A stretch of DNA of 64,000 nt from Limonium bicolor. Lineage: Eukaryota; Streptophyta; Magnoliopsida; Caryophyllales; Plumbaginaceae. The number at the start of each line of letters is the position of its first letter. Position 1 is the stretch's first letter. The stretch lies in NCBI GenBank assembly GCA_023374045.1, contig CM041776.1, positions 478,257,375-478,321,374 of the forward strand. Direction: 5' to 3'. This document shows, piece after piece, positions 33,201-46,738 of this stretch. The notes under the pieces were generated by a model. It was not told where the DNA came from, did no database searches, and worked only from the letters and a program-made list of their open reading frames with translations. A program made the position numbers and the translations under genes.

Positions 33201-36200
33201 TACTTGTGCGCTCTCCCGAATACGTTTTATTGGGCCCACTCGCTCCATAATGAGGTGCAGGCCCGCGTATATAGGGCTTGGTTTGTCCTTTCCATTTTTA
33301 AGGACATATTATAGATGGTTTATCAGCAGGAAGTTATTGCTGATTTCGTTGCAATGTGATAGTGTCATCCACGGTCTTTGCTTAATTGGAAACGAAGGTA
33401 TCTTAGTCATTGCGGTAGTGTTAATCGTAATGCGCACGATTTGGTCTAAGTCGTGTCCAGACGTTTTGGATGACTAGCGCGAAATATATTTCTCATTGTT
33501 ACTATCTTCACTCATTGGTTTCTAGTTGAGGTGAAGTATGACATTGGCTATCGTTTGTCATTAGTGCTCTTTGCACTAGTCTCTGAAGTTTTGAGTGTAT
33601 TAGCTTATAGACCCACAAAGGTAATTCTTGTCATCCCGTGTGTCAAGGTTGTTTTGTTCCGGAGTACATACATTAATTGTAATATTATTATGTACTTCGT
33701 GATGTTATATATTGTATTTTTAGCATATTGTTCTCACGCCAATACTTGTACGGTTCACCCCGCTTTTGCTAGGGAATCTGTTGTTGTGTTTATACCAAGT
33801 CTTGCATCTTTCGACATCCCGTATGGGTATGTTTCTTGGCAATTGAGGCATTTTTCCCCTTGTTTATTTTATATCCTTCCTATCTTTCCATGTTATTTAA
33901 TAAGTGCATGGTTGTGCATTTATGTGTTCTTGTGTGGGTTATAACGTTGAACGCCATATTTATTTTAAAGTGGAACCTTGAACGGACTAGGTTGTTGTAT
34001 AGCCTATCTCCCATTTGTTTCTCATTGCTTGGGTTCTAGCGAGTTCCACTCGTCTGATCTTTGCCAATATGTTTATTCTAAAGGTTGTTTATAATGGTTG
34101 CTTCTGTGCACACCATGTTTTAACCGGTTCGACAGTCAAGTTATTGTGACAATTGCTATATAGCTCAAGGCGTCTGCTAGTGTGCTAGCTTGCCTTTCTT
34201 TTATGTATATTGGTGTACTTATGTTCATCCCCTTTGTGGATGAAGACGTATCGTTGCCCTTAATTTGGGCATACAAGATTGTCACCTCATTCGTATTGTT
34301 TGTGCTCTCTGTTGGAGAGTAATTCTCTTTATGTCTCTCTTATGGTGGCGATTTTCATTATTAAGTAGGTTCTTTTAAATTTTAAGTATTGTCTTGGTGT
34401 AAAACAGTTATCGAACCTTATGAGGGTTTTACTTATGTTTATTCACCTATTTAATGGGTTTACATACCTGTCATCAGGTTGACTATCAACTCTCTCCTCT
34501 TTCGGGAGGTTTCCCTTAATGTTGTTGTGTGTTATCCTAATCTCATTGGTTCTATTGGAAGTCTTCTCGTTAATTTTCTATAGATAGTTATTTATACTGG
34601 TTTGGGTTTGCATCACTGATCTTGGTATGGAGTTTACTACTTCTTGCGTTTCTTACACTACCTGTCTACATGTATGGGGTACCCTACTGATACATTGCTA
34701 CTTACACGACTAACTTATGATTAAGTCTGTCAAGCCCACAAGCTCCCATGGAGTGCGGTCGTCCTATACCTTGTTTTGTATACTTGTAGTGTCCACCACG
34801 CGTTCGTGAAGTATTCTGTTGCCAATCTCCCCCTTTTTTTTATTCATGTCGGGGGCATCCCGAGGGAATTTCTTTTCAGTTTCCTGGGTTCCCAGCACAA
34901 CGGTATGATTATGTATCTCTCATTGAGCAGGTGTTTGCGATATCTCACCCTAATGGTGAAGTTTGCCTTTGAATGGTGCAAGGTGGTTTTTTTTTTCACC
35001 TTTGTTGTTTGTTTCGATATTGACAAGAGTTCACTGTTGTTCTAAAGGAATTTACGACTCCTTGTATTGATATGTTATTGTTGTTCTATTATTTAGTAAG
35101 TCCTTTGTTGGAGTTACTTATGTGTTGATTCAGATCACTGGTAGCCGGTTACCATGCACATGGTTTGGCGCTTGTTTATTATTCCTTGTTCGTGTTCATT
35201 AGTTACTTGGTTATGCACGTTATTTACGGTGTGTATTATAGTTCTTATCAGTTTACCCTATCAATTGGGTTATATCATTTGGTGTATTTTCTGACTTCAT
35301 GGCGGAGATTCGTGTTCTCTCCTTTTATGGAAGTCCTTATTGCGGTCTGGTTTTAACCAGCTCCCATTACTTGTCATGTTATTTTAGATGTTACAATTCA
35401 AATGGTATATATTGGAAGGTAGTCGGAGGCGGTACTTTAGCTCTCCTAGACTTGTGTTCTTCTAAGCTGCATTGAATGCTTCCACTTAAACTTGCATTTA
35501 TAACATTTAGATTGTTATCTTGCATCGCCGTTTAGGCTGATTGTTATCGTTTAACTCATATAGTCATTCCCTTGACAGTCGTCATGATATTAGACGAGAT
35601 ATCTTAAACACGTATTTTCTTTTTGTCACCTATTGTTTGGCGGGACGCCAATGGCGGTAGCCATTCTCTTTTTATTCGGAACCCTTATCCAATGATCGGT
35701 GTGATCAAATAAATTAACAGTGTATAATTGTAACCTGACATATGTCTGTCTCTTGTTGGTTATGGCATCCCCTAATATGGTTAATGCCTTGGGTGGTAAT
35801 TATTTAGGTGTTCAACTCTGATTCGCGTTTATGGTTGCGATCGGTTGGGGTAATAGTTGTGTTGCGGTATAGTATATTCAATTGTTGGTCCTATTGAGGA
35901 CTAGCATGTTCCTTTCCTCTTCCCATATTTATTATATATTGGCGTATGCCATTATGGGTGTGCATTGCTCTAATTGCTATGTGAATTTGTTCCACCATCA
36001 CTCTTCATATGAATATATTTGGGAGTGACTGTTATTCACGAGTATTCGTATTTGACACCTTATTTGTAGGATTGCATGTATTTTAGCTGTCTGCAGCTGT
36101 TATACTTCGATTCCTTATTTATTCCCAATGTAATTAATTGTGACCACTTTTAGAGAGTTTCAGGAATCGTCCGACCCTGATGTGATCAGTATCAGTGTTG

Positions 36201-37640
36201 AACTATCCTTCCACCCCAATTTGTGTTCAACTTCCCTTGACCTGTACCGGATCAAGTTCCACCTCCCACGTCCATTTCAAACTATTAAATGATTTACCAC
36301 ATATGTTATGATGTTTGGCTCATAGGCCGATGTTATTGATTGGTTATTGTTTAATGGTTGTAGCTTGTTATGGGCTGGAGTATGCCCTTTAATTGTCATG
36401 TCCGGGCTCGTTGGGTCCTTCCATGGTTGCAGTTTCCGTATCCTAAGGGTTTCGTGACCCTATGGTGCCAAGTTATAGTTATCGAACTTGTACTATAATT
36501 GCATGAATATTTAGAGATTACCGGTAGTCATGACCCATACGGTCTTGTAGAATTTAATCCTACTGCCATTATCCATGTAGTTACAGTTGCAATCATAGTT
36601 GTAGTTATAGTTATATTTACAGTTGTAGTTGTAGCAGTGGTTGTAGTTACGAGATTCGTACTGAGGCTGTATGAATGTTTGGTGATTACCGGTAGACATG
36701 GCGTTGTGCCTGTAGCCTACACGGTCTGTAGCATTCAATTGTATTTACCATTATAGTTATAGTTGTGATTGTAGTTATAATTATAGCCACAATTGTATCC
36801 ATAACTGTAGCCATCATTGTAGCACTTGCTGTAGCAAGTGCGCGAGGTAGACGGAATTGTGAGTATAGTATTTGCTATAGCGCTTGTTGTAGAAAGCGCG
36901 CCATGCTGGTTGAGTCATCAGTTTCTAGAATTGTTTGTTTCACTAACGCTTCGGTCGTTTGAGTATGGTTTAGATGATTAGACTTGAAAAGGGTAGTATT
37001 GGAGTTATTTCGGTTCGTTAAGGTAGGGTAAGTTTTCTAGGGTAATTCTATTTCTAGGTTCTCTGAGTTAGGTTGTTTCTGAGTTTTGTTGAAAACTCCC
37101 TCATGGTAGGAGGAGGTTCCTGACGCATGTTCATGCAGTCAATGTATTAAGTTAAAGATGTGTGGTTTCCTAGATCGCGTTGTGTACTAGTACCAGCGCC
37201 TAAGGTTCCCACAAAATTCGGGGTATTCTACCCCTGGTGACTCTTTCCCCCTTCTAGTAGCTCGTATCGGCTGGGGTCTGCTCCGCGTGGCTACCTCGTG
37301 GTGCTTCGGGTTCAGCAGATGGAGTACTCTAGTTATCCTTGGTACGACATTCCTTTCCTTAAGCATTATGTTATAGTAATTTTAGGAGTTTCGCTCGTAA
37401 GCTCATATGGTTATTTTGATGTAGGTCAGATTTTACTGAGTCTTCTAGGTTGTATCCAGTAGAAGCTATTCCCATTTTGAGAGAGACTTCTATGCATTTC
37501 TTGGTGACATCTATTACATTGCCTCTATGGGTGATACTCGAGATGTGGGCAGCGGCGGGTGGGGTACTACTGTTGTTTCCCGGGATGTTCTTCCATCAAG
37601 CTAGTGCGGCGACTACCGTCTCAACGCTTTTCAGGGTTAC
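33201..37640 (-). pseudogene. Ele-10 interior: decayed gag-pol region
   Basis: By position this should hold gag, protease, reverse transcriptase and integrase on the minus strand, but no catalytic motif can be read. Near 36250-36460 the minus strand gives GHETLRIRK followed by an Asn/Gln-rich stretch, resembling a gag zinc knuckle and linker. A hexamer-like GTTATAGTTGTA repeat lies at 36570-36830. Several plus-strand frames of 60-137 codons (33250-35360) are hydrophobic and low in complexity, and I do not regard them as genes. Near 37540-37650 the minus strand has a gag-start-like segment with an ATG and KSVETVVAALA. Confidence 0.5.
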
Positions 37641-37895
37641 AGGACCTCCATCACCCCCGACATGTCTCTTCTCGACACCCGCAATGCGCTATGTCGTATT
37701 ATTACTCGATAGTTTACCATGTAGAAATCAATAACACAGATATGTCATTAAGGCTAATTTTTTACGCATTTAGTGTTTCTAAGACACTGGTTCGTTTAAG
37801 ACCAGGCGGCTCGTACCTCACAAACGTTTCCCGTATTTCCCAAGTCCTATGCTCACTGTCTAAATCCTAATATCTCGTCATCAGAGCGGTACTCC

Positions 37896-37907
37896 GCTCT
37901 GATACCA
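37896..37907 (-). promoter_or_regulatory. Ele-10 primer-binding site
   Basis: The complement reads TGGTATCAGAGC, four bases from the 5' LTR. It matches the 3' end of initiator tRNA-Met. Confidence 0.9.
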
Positions 37908-37911
37908 CTTT

Positions 37912-40900
37912 TGTAACACCCCACTCGATAAACCCGTACTAATCACTCTCGTATAATCACTCACGTAGCGTAATTAGAGACGTCTCACAGCGGAAGTTAA
38001 ACTACATTAATCCTCACTTGGGTGTCACATGCCATTACTCGCCCATGCGAGTAAAGAAGCATAACCGTAATCTAACAATGAACAACAACAACTAACCGCA
38101 GTGATGAGCGAGATATTTATTACATTATCCTATATACAAACCAATACCTATGACAAGTCAGCATTTAAAGAGTTCCCAGAATTTCAACGTGCTAACCGAT
38201 TTAATATTAAACATGCGATAATAAAAGTCGAGGTAGTCTACCCATATTCCCGCACTCCGGCTTCACGTCCCGATCCACAACCTGAAATGGGTTGGCCCCA
38301 AAAGGGGCTCAGCAAACTATATGCTGGTATGCTAAAGTGTAATCCTAGACCCTTTAGGTCACTTAGGTCAATTAGCCGTCTGAACATGAGGTTGATTACA
38401 TGCTGGTTCATTTTGCAGTTTATATACAGCAGTAAATAACATGCATAAGCATACAGTAATCCATCAAGGTGACAATCCATACATTACATACAATCCACGA
38501 CATACCAGATACCATGTTCCATAAACAGTCATACAATATACAGTAAACATTCATACAAACGCGTAGTTACTTCCATCGAGATGTTAGTAGTTTTTCCTTT
38601 AAATTATGTTAATCACCATTTAGTCTTACTCTCAATACCATTGGGCGTCATGTTAGGACAACCCGGAAATAACCTTACTGGACAGTAGTCCTCCCGTACA
38701 CACGAAGTGCTCATTGCCAAGGATCACTCGATCCCGGGGCTTCCACTTGCCTAATAAAGGCGTCCATGAATGGCCGAAGCCGTGTGCCAAAGTCGGCACC
38801 CTGGTCCAACAGTCTATCTAGGCCCGTCGGAATATAGAGGGAGTCGGTCCGATACGGACGTTATACTCCGGTGATCACCAATGCGCAACCAACTAGTCGA
38901 AACTAATTGGATTCCCATACCATTTACCATAACCAACACTCTCCAATGTATGATTAATCCTTAATCAACTACCCTAAGTAAATACTTAGGTTTTGAAGAA
39001 ATCTTTACCATTATTACCTTTGAAGTCTTATGTACTTCCCTAGACATAGTCTAGGTTAAAGTCATGTTCGAGTATCAAGATCTAGAGACTGGGGATCCCG
39101 AGTCTCATTCCTAAGTGTTTTACTTAGGTCAGTTAGGGATAAAGTTCCCGAATATTAGTATTCCAACCGCATAAACAATCATAGTAATATTGTCCGAAGA
39201 CATCGCGCACAATACTAAACGCTTACCAACCTTATAAATATTCCACACAATCATGCATAGCAAACATATCGCTCTTGTCACATAGTCAATCAATACCCGA
39301 ACCGAGGCTTCCCTCAGAGGTTCAGACCACACAATGAACATACCGTACACCGTCGACGCTCGCGTAACAACCCCCGCGTAGTCTCTAGCGCTCCCAAGAC
39401 TCGTGTCTACCAACTCGTACCTCTGGTACATATGTTGTTCTAATATTAGCATATACAATTCAACTCACTTAATCACCCAAGGTCCAACCCTTAATTTCAT
39501 CCCGTAGCTAACCCTTAGTTGATCTGTTGTTCAACTTGATATTTGTCAATCTTAGGGATTTATATTCCAACCACTCGTTATATCCTACGGGTATGTAATA
39601 ATTGCTACGGTAATAATATTTATTACATGGAAGTTACATTTGTAATTGTCGAGATGCACATGCATGCGGAAATATCATTTACGTGCGCGCATACTTGTTG
39701 CCTAACCATTTCGTTATACGAGATAATTTACATAGCTATAATTACGAACATGTGTTGACATTTATATATACACCAAGGTACGTATATGTTATAATTGTTG
39801 TTATACTTTATTGCTTACGCACTTTTCACGCGCATATAAAATGCTATGTACTTGTATGTGCGCATAACGCAGTCGTCGTAATATTAACGTTCTACAAGTA
39901 ATTGTATAACCCCTTTTATGTGATTTGTTAAACGCATTGTAAATTCCCATCCTATGAATTATAGAGTTCCTCTTAAAAAGTTTCCAACCTTACAATATAC
40001 TTCCACAAATTTTCTAACTTACCCCCTCATGTTATGTAATGTTTATAATGCACATTTATTCCTTAATAACTTCCTTATAAAATTTATCCTCTCATACTTC
40101 AACATTATGTCAAATTATACTATCCCAACCTTATTATATATTCGGTCCACATATTAATCAAATCAGCCCACACATTTTCGGCAACTGCAACATTTACCCC
40201 TTTCACTTTGATTATTTTTAAAATCAACCCATATATTATAACCACTATATTTATATCCTTATTAGTTCATAATATAAGGTTTTCAAACATTATCATACAC
40301 AAGTGTTATGTATACAATTCCGAACAGCACCTACTGTTTTCGGAAATCCCTATATCATTCCCACATGTTTTGATTATTTACAAAAATATCTCATACATTA
40401 TACTTGTTACATTATTAACCTTATTAACTTATAACCTAAGGTATTTAAACCTTATAATATACATGTGCACATATAAATATATATTGAACAGTCCCGACAT
40501 GTTACCCAAATTTATTTATCCACCCATATATTTCTTTTATTTGCACTATAACCCCTTTGTTTGCAACCTTTAATTTTAATACTTAAAACTTTATAATATA
40601 CACCTTAATTATTTTAAATACCAAAACTAACCCAATGTTTTCCCTCAATTCCAAACAGTCCCCTCTGTTCGATTTACACACCTTAACCTTTATCTTTCAT
40701 TATTTACATTTTGGCCCATATTTATGTTATAAGCTTACAATTTAATTCCACAACTTTATACTATACACATTGGTTTATTTAATTCCAAAAGCCCACCAAT
40801 ATTTTCCCCAAATTTCCGAACAGCCCCAAAGGTTGTTCTAATTCCCATTTCCACCCAAAGTTTCGGTTATTCACTGAGTAGCCCATAAGTTTTATAAAAT

Positions 40901-43708
40901 GTTACATGTTAATACTTATACTATATGTTATATTCCTTAATTAATTAATCCATCAAAACTAGCCCAAAAATTATATTTTTTTTTCTTTTTAAATTTCCAA
41001 ATAGACCCTTAGGGTCTTAATATTTATTCTCCAACACCCATAATTTTCGTTAATTACATAAACACCCCTTTTCTTTTTATAAATGTCATTTTGACTTAAT
41101 ACTTCTTTGAATACTCAAAATAATTATTCTTATCATTTTAATTTGGTCAAACCTCACTTGTGGTCAAGGTTGGCTACTTAAATTATCCTCTTGACCAGAT
41201 TTGTTAATATTTACTAAAATACTCCAAGAACCGTACTAGTTTCACAATTAACCCCTAATTTCATAAAATTCATATTTATATTATAAACTTCCTAAAATCA
41301 ACCCATCCTCGGTTTTGAATGTACTTGGTGCCATATTTCTTTTATTTATGTTTTGACCCCATATGCAATTCATTTATTCACTAAAATTTTTTTTATAAGT
41401 TTTAAATTCATTTAAACCATTTTAAACTTGTAGTATACCAACCTTTCTCTAATATATTCCTAGATGGTTATATGTACTAGTATTATTATTTGCACCAGGA
41501 TTTTATACAACTTTCTAGATCCACTTATAAATTCAATATATAATTTTAAGGCTCGAAATACCCATAATAACATAGCATAATTACAAGGCTTTAAAAATAG
41601 CATAATAATACTTTTAAATGGCTTTAAAATGTCCTCAAAATCATGTAATGGCAACAAAATTTACAATTACTTCGCTAGATCATTCTCTCCCTCTTTTTTT
41701 TTTACTTATAATACTAAACTTAAATTAATTATTTAACCATTATTTTTCTACACGTTTTTAGGATTTAGATAGTATACATATAAGCAACTACCCTCACGGT
41801 TTGTACAATTCTAATTAATTTCCTTAAACTATTTTCATCTATTAGTAATTCATACAATAATAGACCATTAGTAAAAACCTCAGTATTCAAATACTTAACC
41901 CTTGATTTCCTCCATATATTTAGGATCTAACAGCCTATATACATACACATCTCTCGGCTACCATTCCATTTCACCAAGTGATAATTTAAAAAAAAATATA
42001 ACATAGGATTTAGGAGCCTTACCTTATTTAATCACAAGGAAAATTCTCCCAACTCTTGTACCTCCTTCACCTTCACGGCACTATTTAAAACAGCCTTGAA
42101 TTAGTAATTTAATTTTAATTAATTTTTTTGTTCAAGAATTCAAGCTTAATCATGCACATAACTCTTACGTTTAGGCTTTTACCTTTTAAGGTTTGTTATC
42201 AGCCAAATACAGGGTCATTTCTTCTCGCCAGGTTGGGAAGCAAAATTACCGTGAAGAAAGGAATGCAGTGCAAGCTTATATGTTTTCCCTTGTTCGCCAG
42301 CAGGTTGCAAAGTTACCGTCGGTGAGAGATTGGAGAAAGCAGTGGGAGCTGCTGCTCCTTGTTTGCTAGATTTGGATACTAATTACCGTGAAGAGAAGAT
42401 GATGAGAAGAGGGGTGTATCCTTGCTCCTTGTTGCTAGATTGGGTTGCGGATTACCGTGAGTATGGAGGGAACAAACATGACAGTGGAGCAAGTATCTTC
42501 AATGTTCAACAGGTTGGCGCAAAAGAAAATAACAATCAGAAAGAATGAAGAGAATGCAGGGGTGTATGTTCCTTGTTTGTTCGTGAGGGAGAGAATGAAA
42601 AGGGACTCCAAAGTTGTGTACTCCTTTGCCACAGGGTTGCAAAACCACCGACAAGAGAATGAAGGGAGTTGTCGTAAGAAGTAGAAAGGCTGGAGCTGCG
42701 CCAGTTTGTTGTCGATGGGCTTCTCTGCTGCTGTTATGGTGATAAAACAAGAAGGAAAGGGTTTGTTCTTATTTATTAGCTTGTCCTTGCTTGCTGGTTT
42801 TGAACCGAGAAAGGGAGCTTAAAGTGATGTTGTTTCCATAGGTAGATGATGAAGCGGCAGTAGTAGTCATTTTTTTTTGTTGCTCCCCACTGCTGCTGTT
42901 GCTGTTCGAGATTGAGCAGGAAAGAGATTTGCTGGTGTAAAAGAAGAAGAAGAGAGGCTACTGAAATGACTATGTTTAGCTAGAGTCCAAAGGCATGGGA
43001 TAAAGGGAAAGAGATGATGGATGGGCTGCTGCTGTTGTACAGGAGAAACAGAGAAGATAGACAGGCTTGTGGCTTGAGAAGAAAGGGAGTGGCGTGTAAG
43101 AGCAGGAAAATATGGTAGGATGTCGCTTCAGAAGGGAAAGGAATGGGGTTGATTTGTACTTTGTTCATTTTTTTTTTTTGTAGTTTATATTTCCCTTTTC
43201 ACGTATTTATTTATGTGATAGTTTATATTTCTGAATTTGCTTTTGTTTCCTTTTTTTTTTGCAGGTGGTCGGCTACAATTAAATTGGAGGGAGTTTTGAA
43301 AATTTTCCTCCTTTAGCTAATATTATGAAATTTAATTGTACATATATATATATATATATACATATAACTATGTTAATGTATTACTTTGTAGTATTATTAT
43401 TTTTTTGTTTTAAAGTGTATATCCATGAGTATATATTGTATTTATACTTTGTCATTTATTATATTTATACTTGTCTAAACTATATAATGTATTTGCATAA
43501 TTTATAGAATGATATTAATGGTGTTTAGCACATGTACTAATATGTTACATGTGATGTCCTTAATAATATTTTCTCTTTGATTAGAGATTTCATATATAAT
43601 CTAATCTCCATTTTGGACTATATTTTATACCATATTATTTGTAGTAATTTTTGCCCATGATTTAATTTAATCCTTATTAATTAAGGAAATAAATCTTCGA
43701 GAATTTCA
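37912..43708 (-). repeat. Ele-10 5' LTR (5797 bp)
   Basis: A near-identical copy of 26668-32477. Most differences are one-base indels, many in homopolymers, with a few substitutions. It ends GAATTTCA and is followed by ACTCC. Confidence 0.92.
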
Positions 43709-44660
43709 ACTCCGGTCATGCATGTTTAGGTTAGGAGGTCGGCATCTGCATCAGATCTGTCTTCCGCATATGGCTCGTCTACGACTTGTCGCCTAGGGTC
43801 GACAAACAGACCCGACCATCTCGAGTGAACAGTTCGAGGTGGGAGGCAAATTCAGGAGGCGCGGGAGGGTCAAGCCTACATCCCTCATAACTTATGAATT
43901 AATGTTTATTAACCCAATGAAGCTAATAACTCATTGGCTAGGGTTACCTTGACCCGACAAAAAAAAACAATTCAGTTAGAGAACAACCAGTTCTATTAAG
44001 AGAATGGTTGACACTTATAAGGTATGGTCAAACACGAGAACTAAACAATTCTCAGGCCTCAGGAGTTAGGAATCTAACTTACTCATTAATGGGCGTCCAT
44101 TACGATGTTCGATTTATTGGAGCTGTGAATGTTGCACATGGGTGTGTTGTTTGTTATCGTACTTCTTATTATTATTTGTATGAATAATCAACTGCATGTA
44201 TACGAGAAAGTAGTCGTGCGTAGCCCTGTTAGCTTGTGGGCTGCACGTTTTCTGTACCAGCAATGTGTTGAGCCCCTTGGGGCCTGTGATTTAAACTTCG
44301 CAGGTAGGTGCCAGACGAGGACTCAACCTGAGAGTAGGAGCGGGTAGAGTACTTCGGGTTGCTTTTACATTTGTTACACGAGTTGTGCATGTACACTCGT
44401 TTAGTAAATGGATGAGATGTTAGTATGATGTATTAGGATAGGAGATACTCGGTATAAGTTGTGGTTTATGGATTGTATTGTATAGATGCTCGAGTAATTA
44501 TCTGGTTAGTTAGACCGTGACTTGTTAGAAAATAGGCCTAGTTAGTCACGTGGGTGACTAACGGCGGTAACACCAATTTAGTAGAACTTTTCTGCTGCAT
44601 TGTTAATGAACGAGATGGACTTAGGGCGATGATCACTGTATTTGGAGATGGGGTGTTACA
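43709..44660 (+). mobile_element. LTR-9, right part
   Basis: It continues LTR-9 after Ele-10 (ACTCC duplication, then GGTCATGCATG as in the other LTRs) and ends GGGGTGTTACA at 44660. The hairpin block lies at 44202-44305: ACGA...TCGT, AGCCC...GGGCT, CAGCA-ATG-TGTTG (44258-44270), GCCCC-TT-GGGGC (44272-44283), then CGCAG|GTAGG with the junction at 44303/44304. Confidence 0.88.
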
Positions 44661-44785
44661 AAAGTGGTATCAGAGCGTAGTTACGCTCTGATGACTGGAA
44701 ATTACCGAGCTTAGGAATTACCGAGTTAGGAACTTTAGACTTTGGGATAAGGGTTGAGTGTTAGTGCGAGAGGTGTGTTAGTTAG
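44661..44785 (+). promoter_or_regulatory. LTR-9 element: primer-binding site and start of leader
   Basis: TGGTATCAGAGCG at 44665-44677 follows the LTR by four bases, so LTR-9 is a 5' LTR. The leader is cut after 125 bp by LTR-11; the GTTAG before it (44781-44785) would be the target duplication. Confidence 0.85.
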
Positions 44786-46738
44786 TGAAATACCCCAAAC
44801 CTAAGTATGCTAAGTAAACATCAAATTATGATGTAGTAAGGCCAAGATATGCCTTAGAAAGATTGGTAGACAATTTAAACCAAGGAAAACACAAGAAAAC
44901 GCCTTAAGGGCAATTTAGGCAAAAATGTGCTCTAAGCTTGGAGTGACTTTGATTAGCACCCAAATACCATTATAAGACTTTATTAACATGCTAATGGATA
45001 TGTTAAATCAATTACCAAAGAAAACCAAGCTCAAAAACAAGCTTAAACACAAAATGTGCTTTAAGACTCCTTAAAGCACCTTTTTGAGAAATTGTCTTAG
45101 AAATGAGTTTTGAGTGGCTAAATGCCCATGATTACATCCTAATCAACATGTGTGCTAATTATTATCACATTAGGAAGTCTAAATCAATGGGAAACCAAAA
45201 ATTTCACAAATATGTGCACTAATTTGTGAATAGTGCCAAATAGTGACTAGTTTAAGTTTTAGTCAACATAAGTCAATTAGTTGGTCAACCAAGACCATAA
45301 ATATCTTGATTATAAGGGGGTGGCCGGTTTTTGATGTGGGGAGTCACCACATGACTAAGCAACTAAAGGAAAAGAAGAAGAAAAGAGTGAATAGTACTAT
45401 TTGCTTTAAAAGACAAAAATCTTTACTTTAGCTTACCTCTCTCCTCTCTTCTTCATTTCTCTTCTTATCCCACGGTTTTCTTCACCTTCTTCATCCTCTC
45501 AAACCGTTCCAAGCAGCTCCATTCTTGCTCCATCTTCAAATGTCCATAACTTGCTCATTTTAGCTCCAAATCAAAAACTAAACACATATATCTCTTAGTT
45601 AGCTCAAGCTCTAGCTTTCTATCTTTACAAAATTGGAAAAGCTTCATTTTGGAGCCATGGGAAATCTCCATTGAAGGGGGAAAAATAAGCTTGGAGGGTG
45701 CAATAGCTTCTCCATTCTCTTAAGGTAAAGAATATGTAAGAAAAACTAGGTTTCCACCATTCTTCTCCATTACTGAAAACTTATACTCATGGGGCTTCAT
45801 TTTTATGCCTTGTTCTAGCTTGTTTTCTATTCTCCAAGGGCTAGAGGAGGTCCTTCTTGATTCATATCCAAGCCTACCTTAAGACTTCAAGGTAAAATAT
45901 TCATTTTAAGACCTTAAAACACATTTTTAACCTAAGATTGGATTCCATGAGTTTAGGCATGATGCTTATTACTCATTAGATTATTTCAATGTGGATTAGA
46001 ACATTGGCAAGAGGATTAAAGTCCTTGGCCGAGATTCATTCAAGAAAATCCCTAAGGAGGAAGTTAAGAGGAGCTTGAGAAACAAGGTAAATTGCTTACC
46101 TAATGGTGGTTTAAGGTTTTAAGGGATGAGATTTAGATAAGTACTAATGTGGCTTAAAGCTTACATTATGTAATGGGTTATATAACCTAAGAAAAAGAAC
46201 TTAAACAAGCTTATGAACTTGTGACTAAGGATCCAATGGGAATGAGTTAATAAGATAAGTTTAAGATGGATTTTAAGAGCATTATAACTACTATGAGATT
46301 GATGGGTGTATTTGCAGGTTGAAAGCTTTTATATGTGGGAAATTCAGTGTTTAAATTCATGTCATTTAAGGGCCTAAGAGCCATGTCATTTAAGGGCCTA
46401 AGAGCCATGTCATTTAAGAGCCTTAGTGCTATGCAATTTAAGATTATTGCACTATATTGAGTTATTATGAATGAGTTGATTTGGATGAGAAAATATGATG
46501 AGAAAGGACTTGATGTATGTGAGATGGTTGAATGAGGAAAACAATGCATTTGGGCATGATAATATACTAGAGAAACTATGGCGAAATTTGAGTAGGAAAC
46601 TAAGTGTTTAATGTGTTCTAAGGAGATTTTATGACTAAGGATGTTCTAGTGATCACTAAGGGTTATTTTGGTGAAAATGGATAAACCATGGAGTTCTTGA
46701 GTACTAGGAAGACCTAAGAATGTATAAGAGGGACTAGG
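44786..46738 (+). mobile_element. LTR-11, left part (Tekay/Del-like LTR)
   Basis: It starts TGAAATACCCCAAACC and aligns with the start of the Ele-12 LTR at clear but incomplete identity. A TATA-like TATAAGG is at 45311, about 525 bp into the LTR, followed by a C/T-rich leader (45430-45500). AAG|GTAAA donor-like sites are at about 45724, 45891 and 46087, and TTTGCAG|GTTG is near 46318. A repeat of about 27 bp (CATGTCATTTAAGGGCCTAAGAG, three to four copies) lies at 46358-46442. Ele-12 interrupts it at 46738. Confidence 0.9.

Larger units (their letters stand above)
26668..43708 (-). mobile_element. Ele-10: large minus-strand Tekay/Del-like element with decayed interior
   Basis: The 17.0-kb element has a 3' LTR at 26668-32477, interior at 32478-37911 and 5' LTR at 37912-43708, flanked by ACTCC (26663-26667 and 43709-43713). 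The LTRs are nearly identical by eye; for example, reading frames of 112, 109, 80, 72 and 71 codons translate identically in both. The interior has only traces of gag and chromodomain. Good LTRs around unreadable coding sequence suggest a non-autonomous element moved in trans. Confidence 0.93.

Noticed and set aside
33250..35360. Several plus-strand open frames (up to 137 codons) with hydrophobic stretches
   Set aside because: They lie antisense in the decayed interior of Ele-10, are T-rich, and have no domain, consistent starts or repeats of known membrane families.
35700..35780. Possible AlkB trace in Ele-10 (minus-strand TGTCAGGTTA resembling 52661-52670)
   Set aside because: Only ten bases match and neither the Fe(II) nor the RxNxTxR motif can be read nearby. 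A profile search of 34900-36200 would decide.
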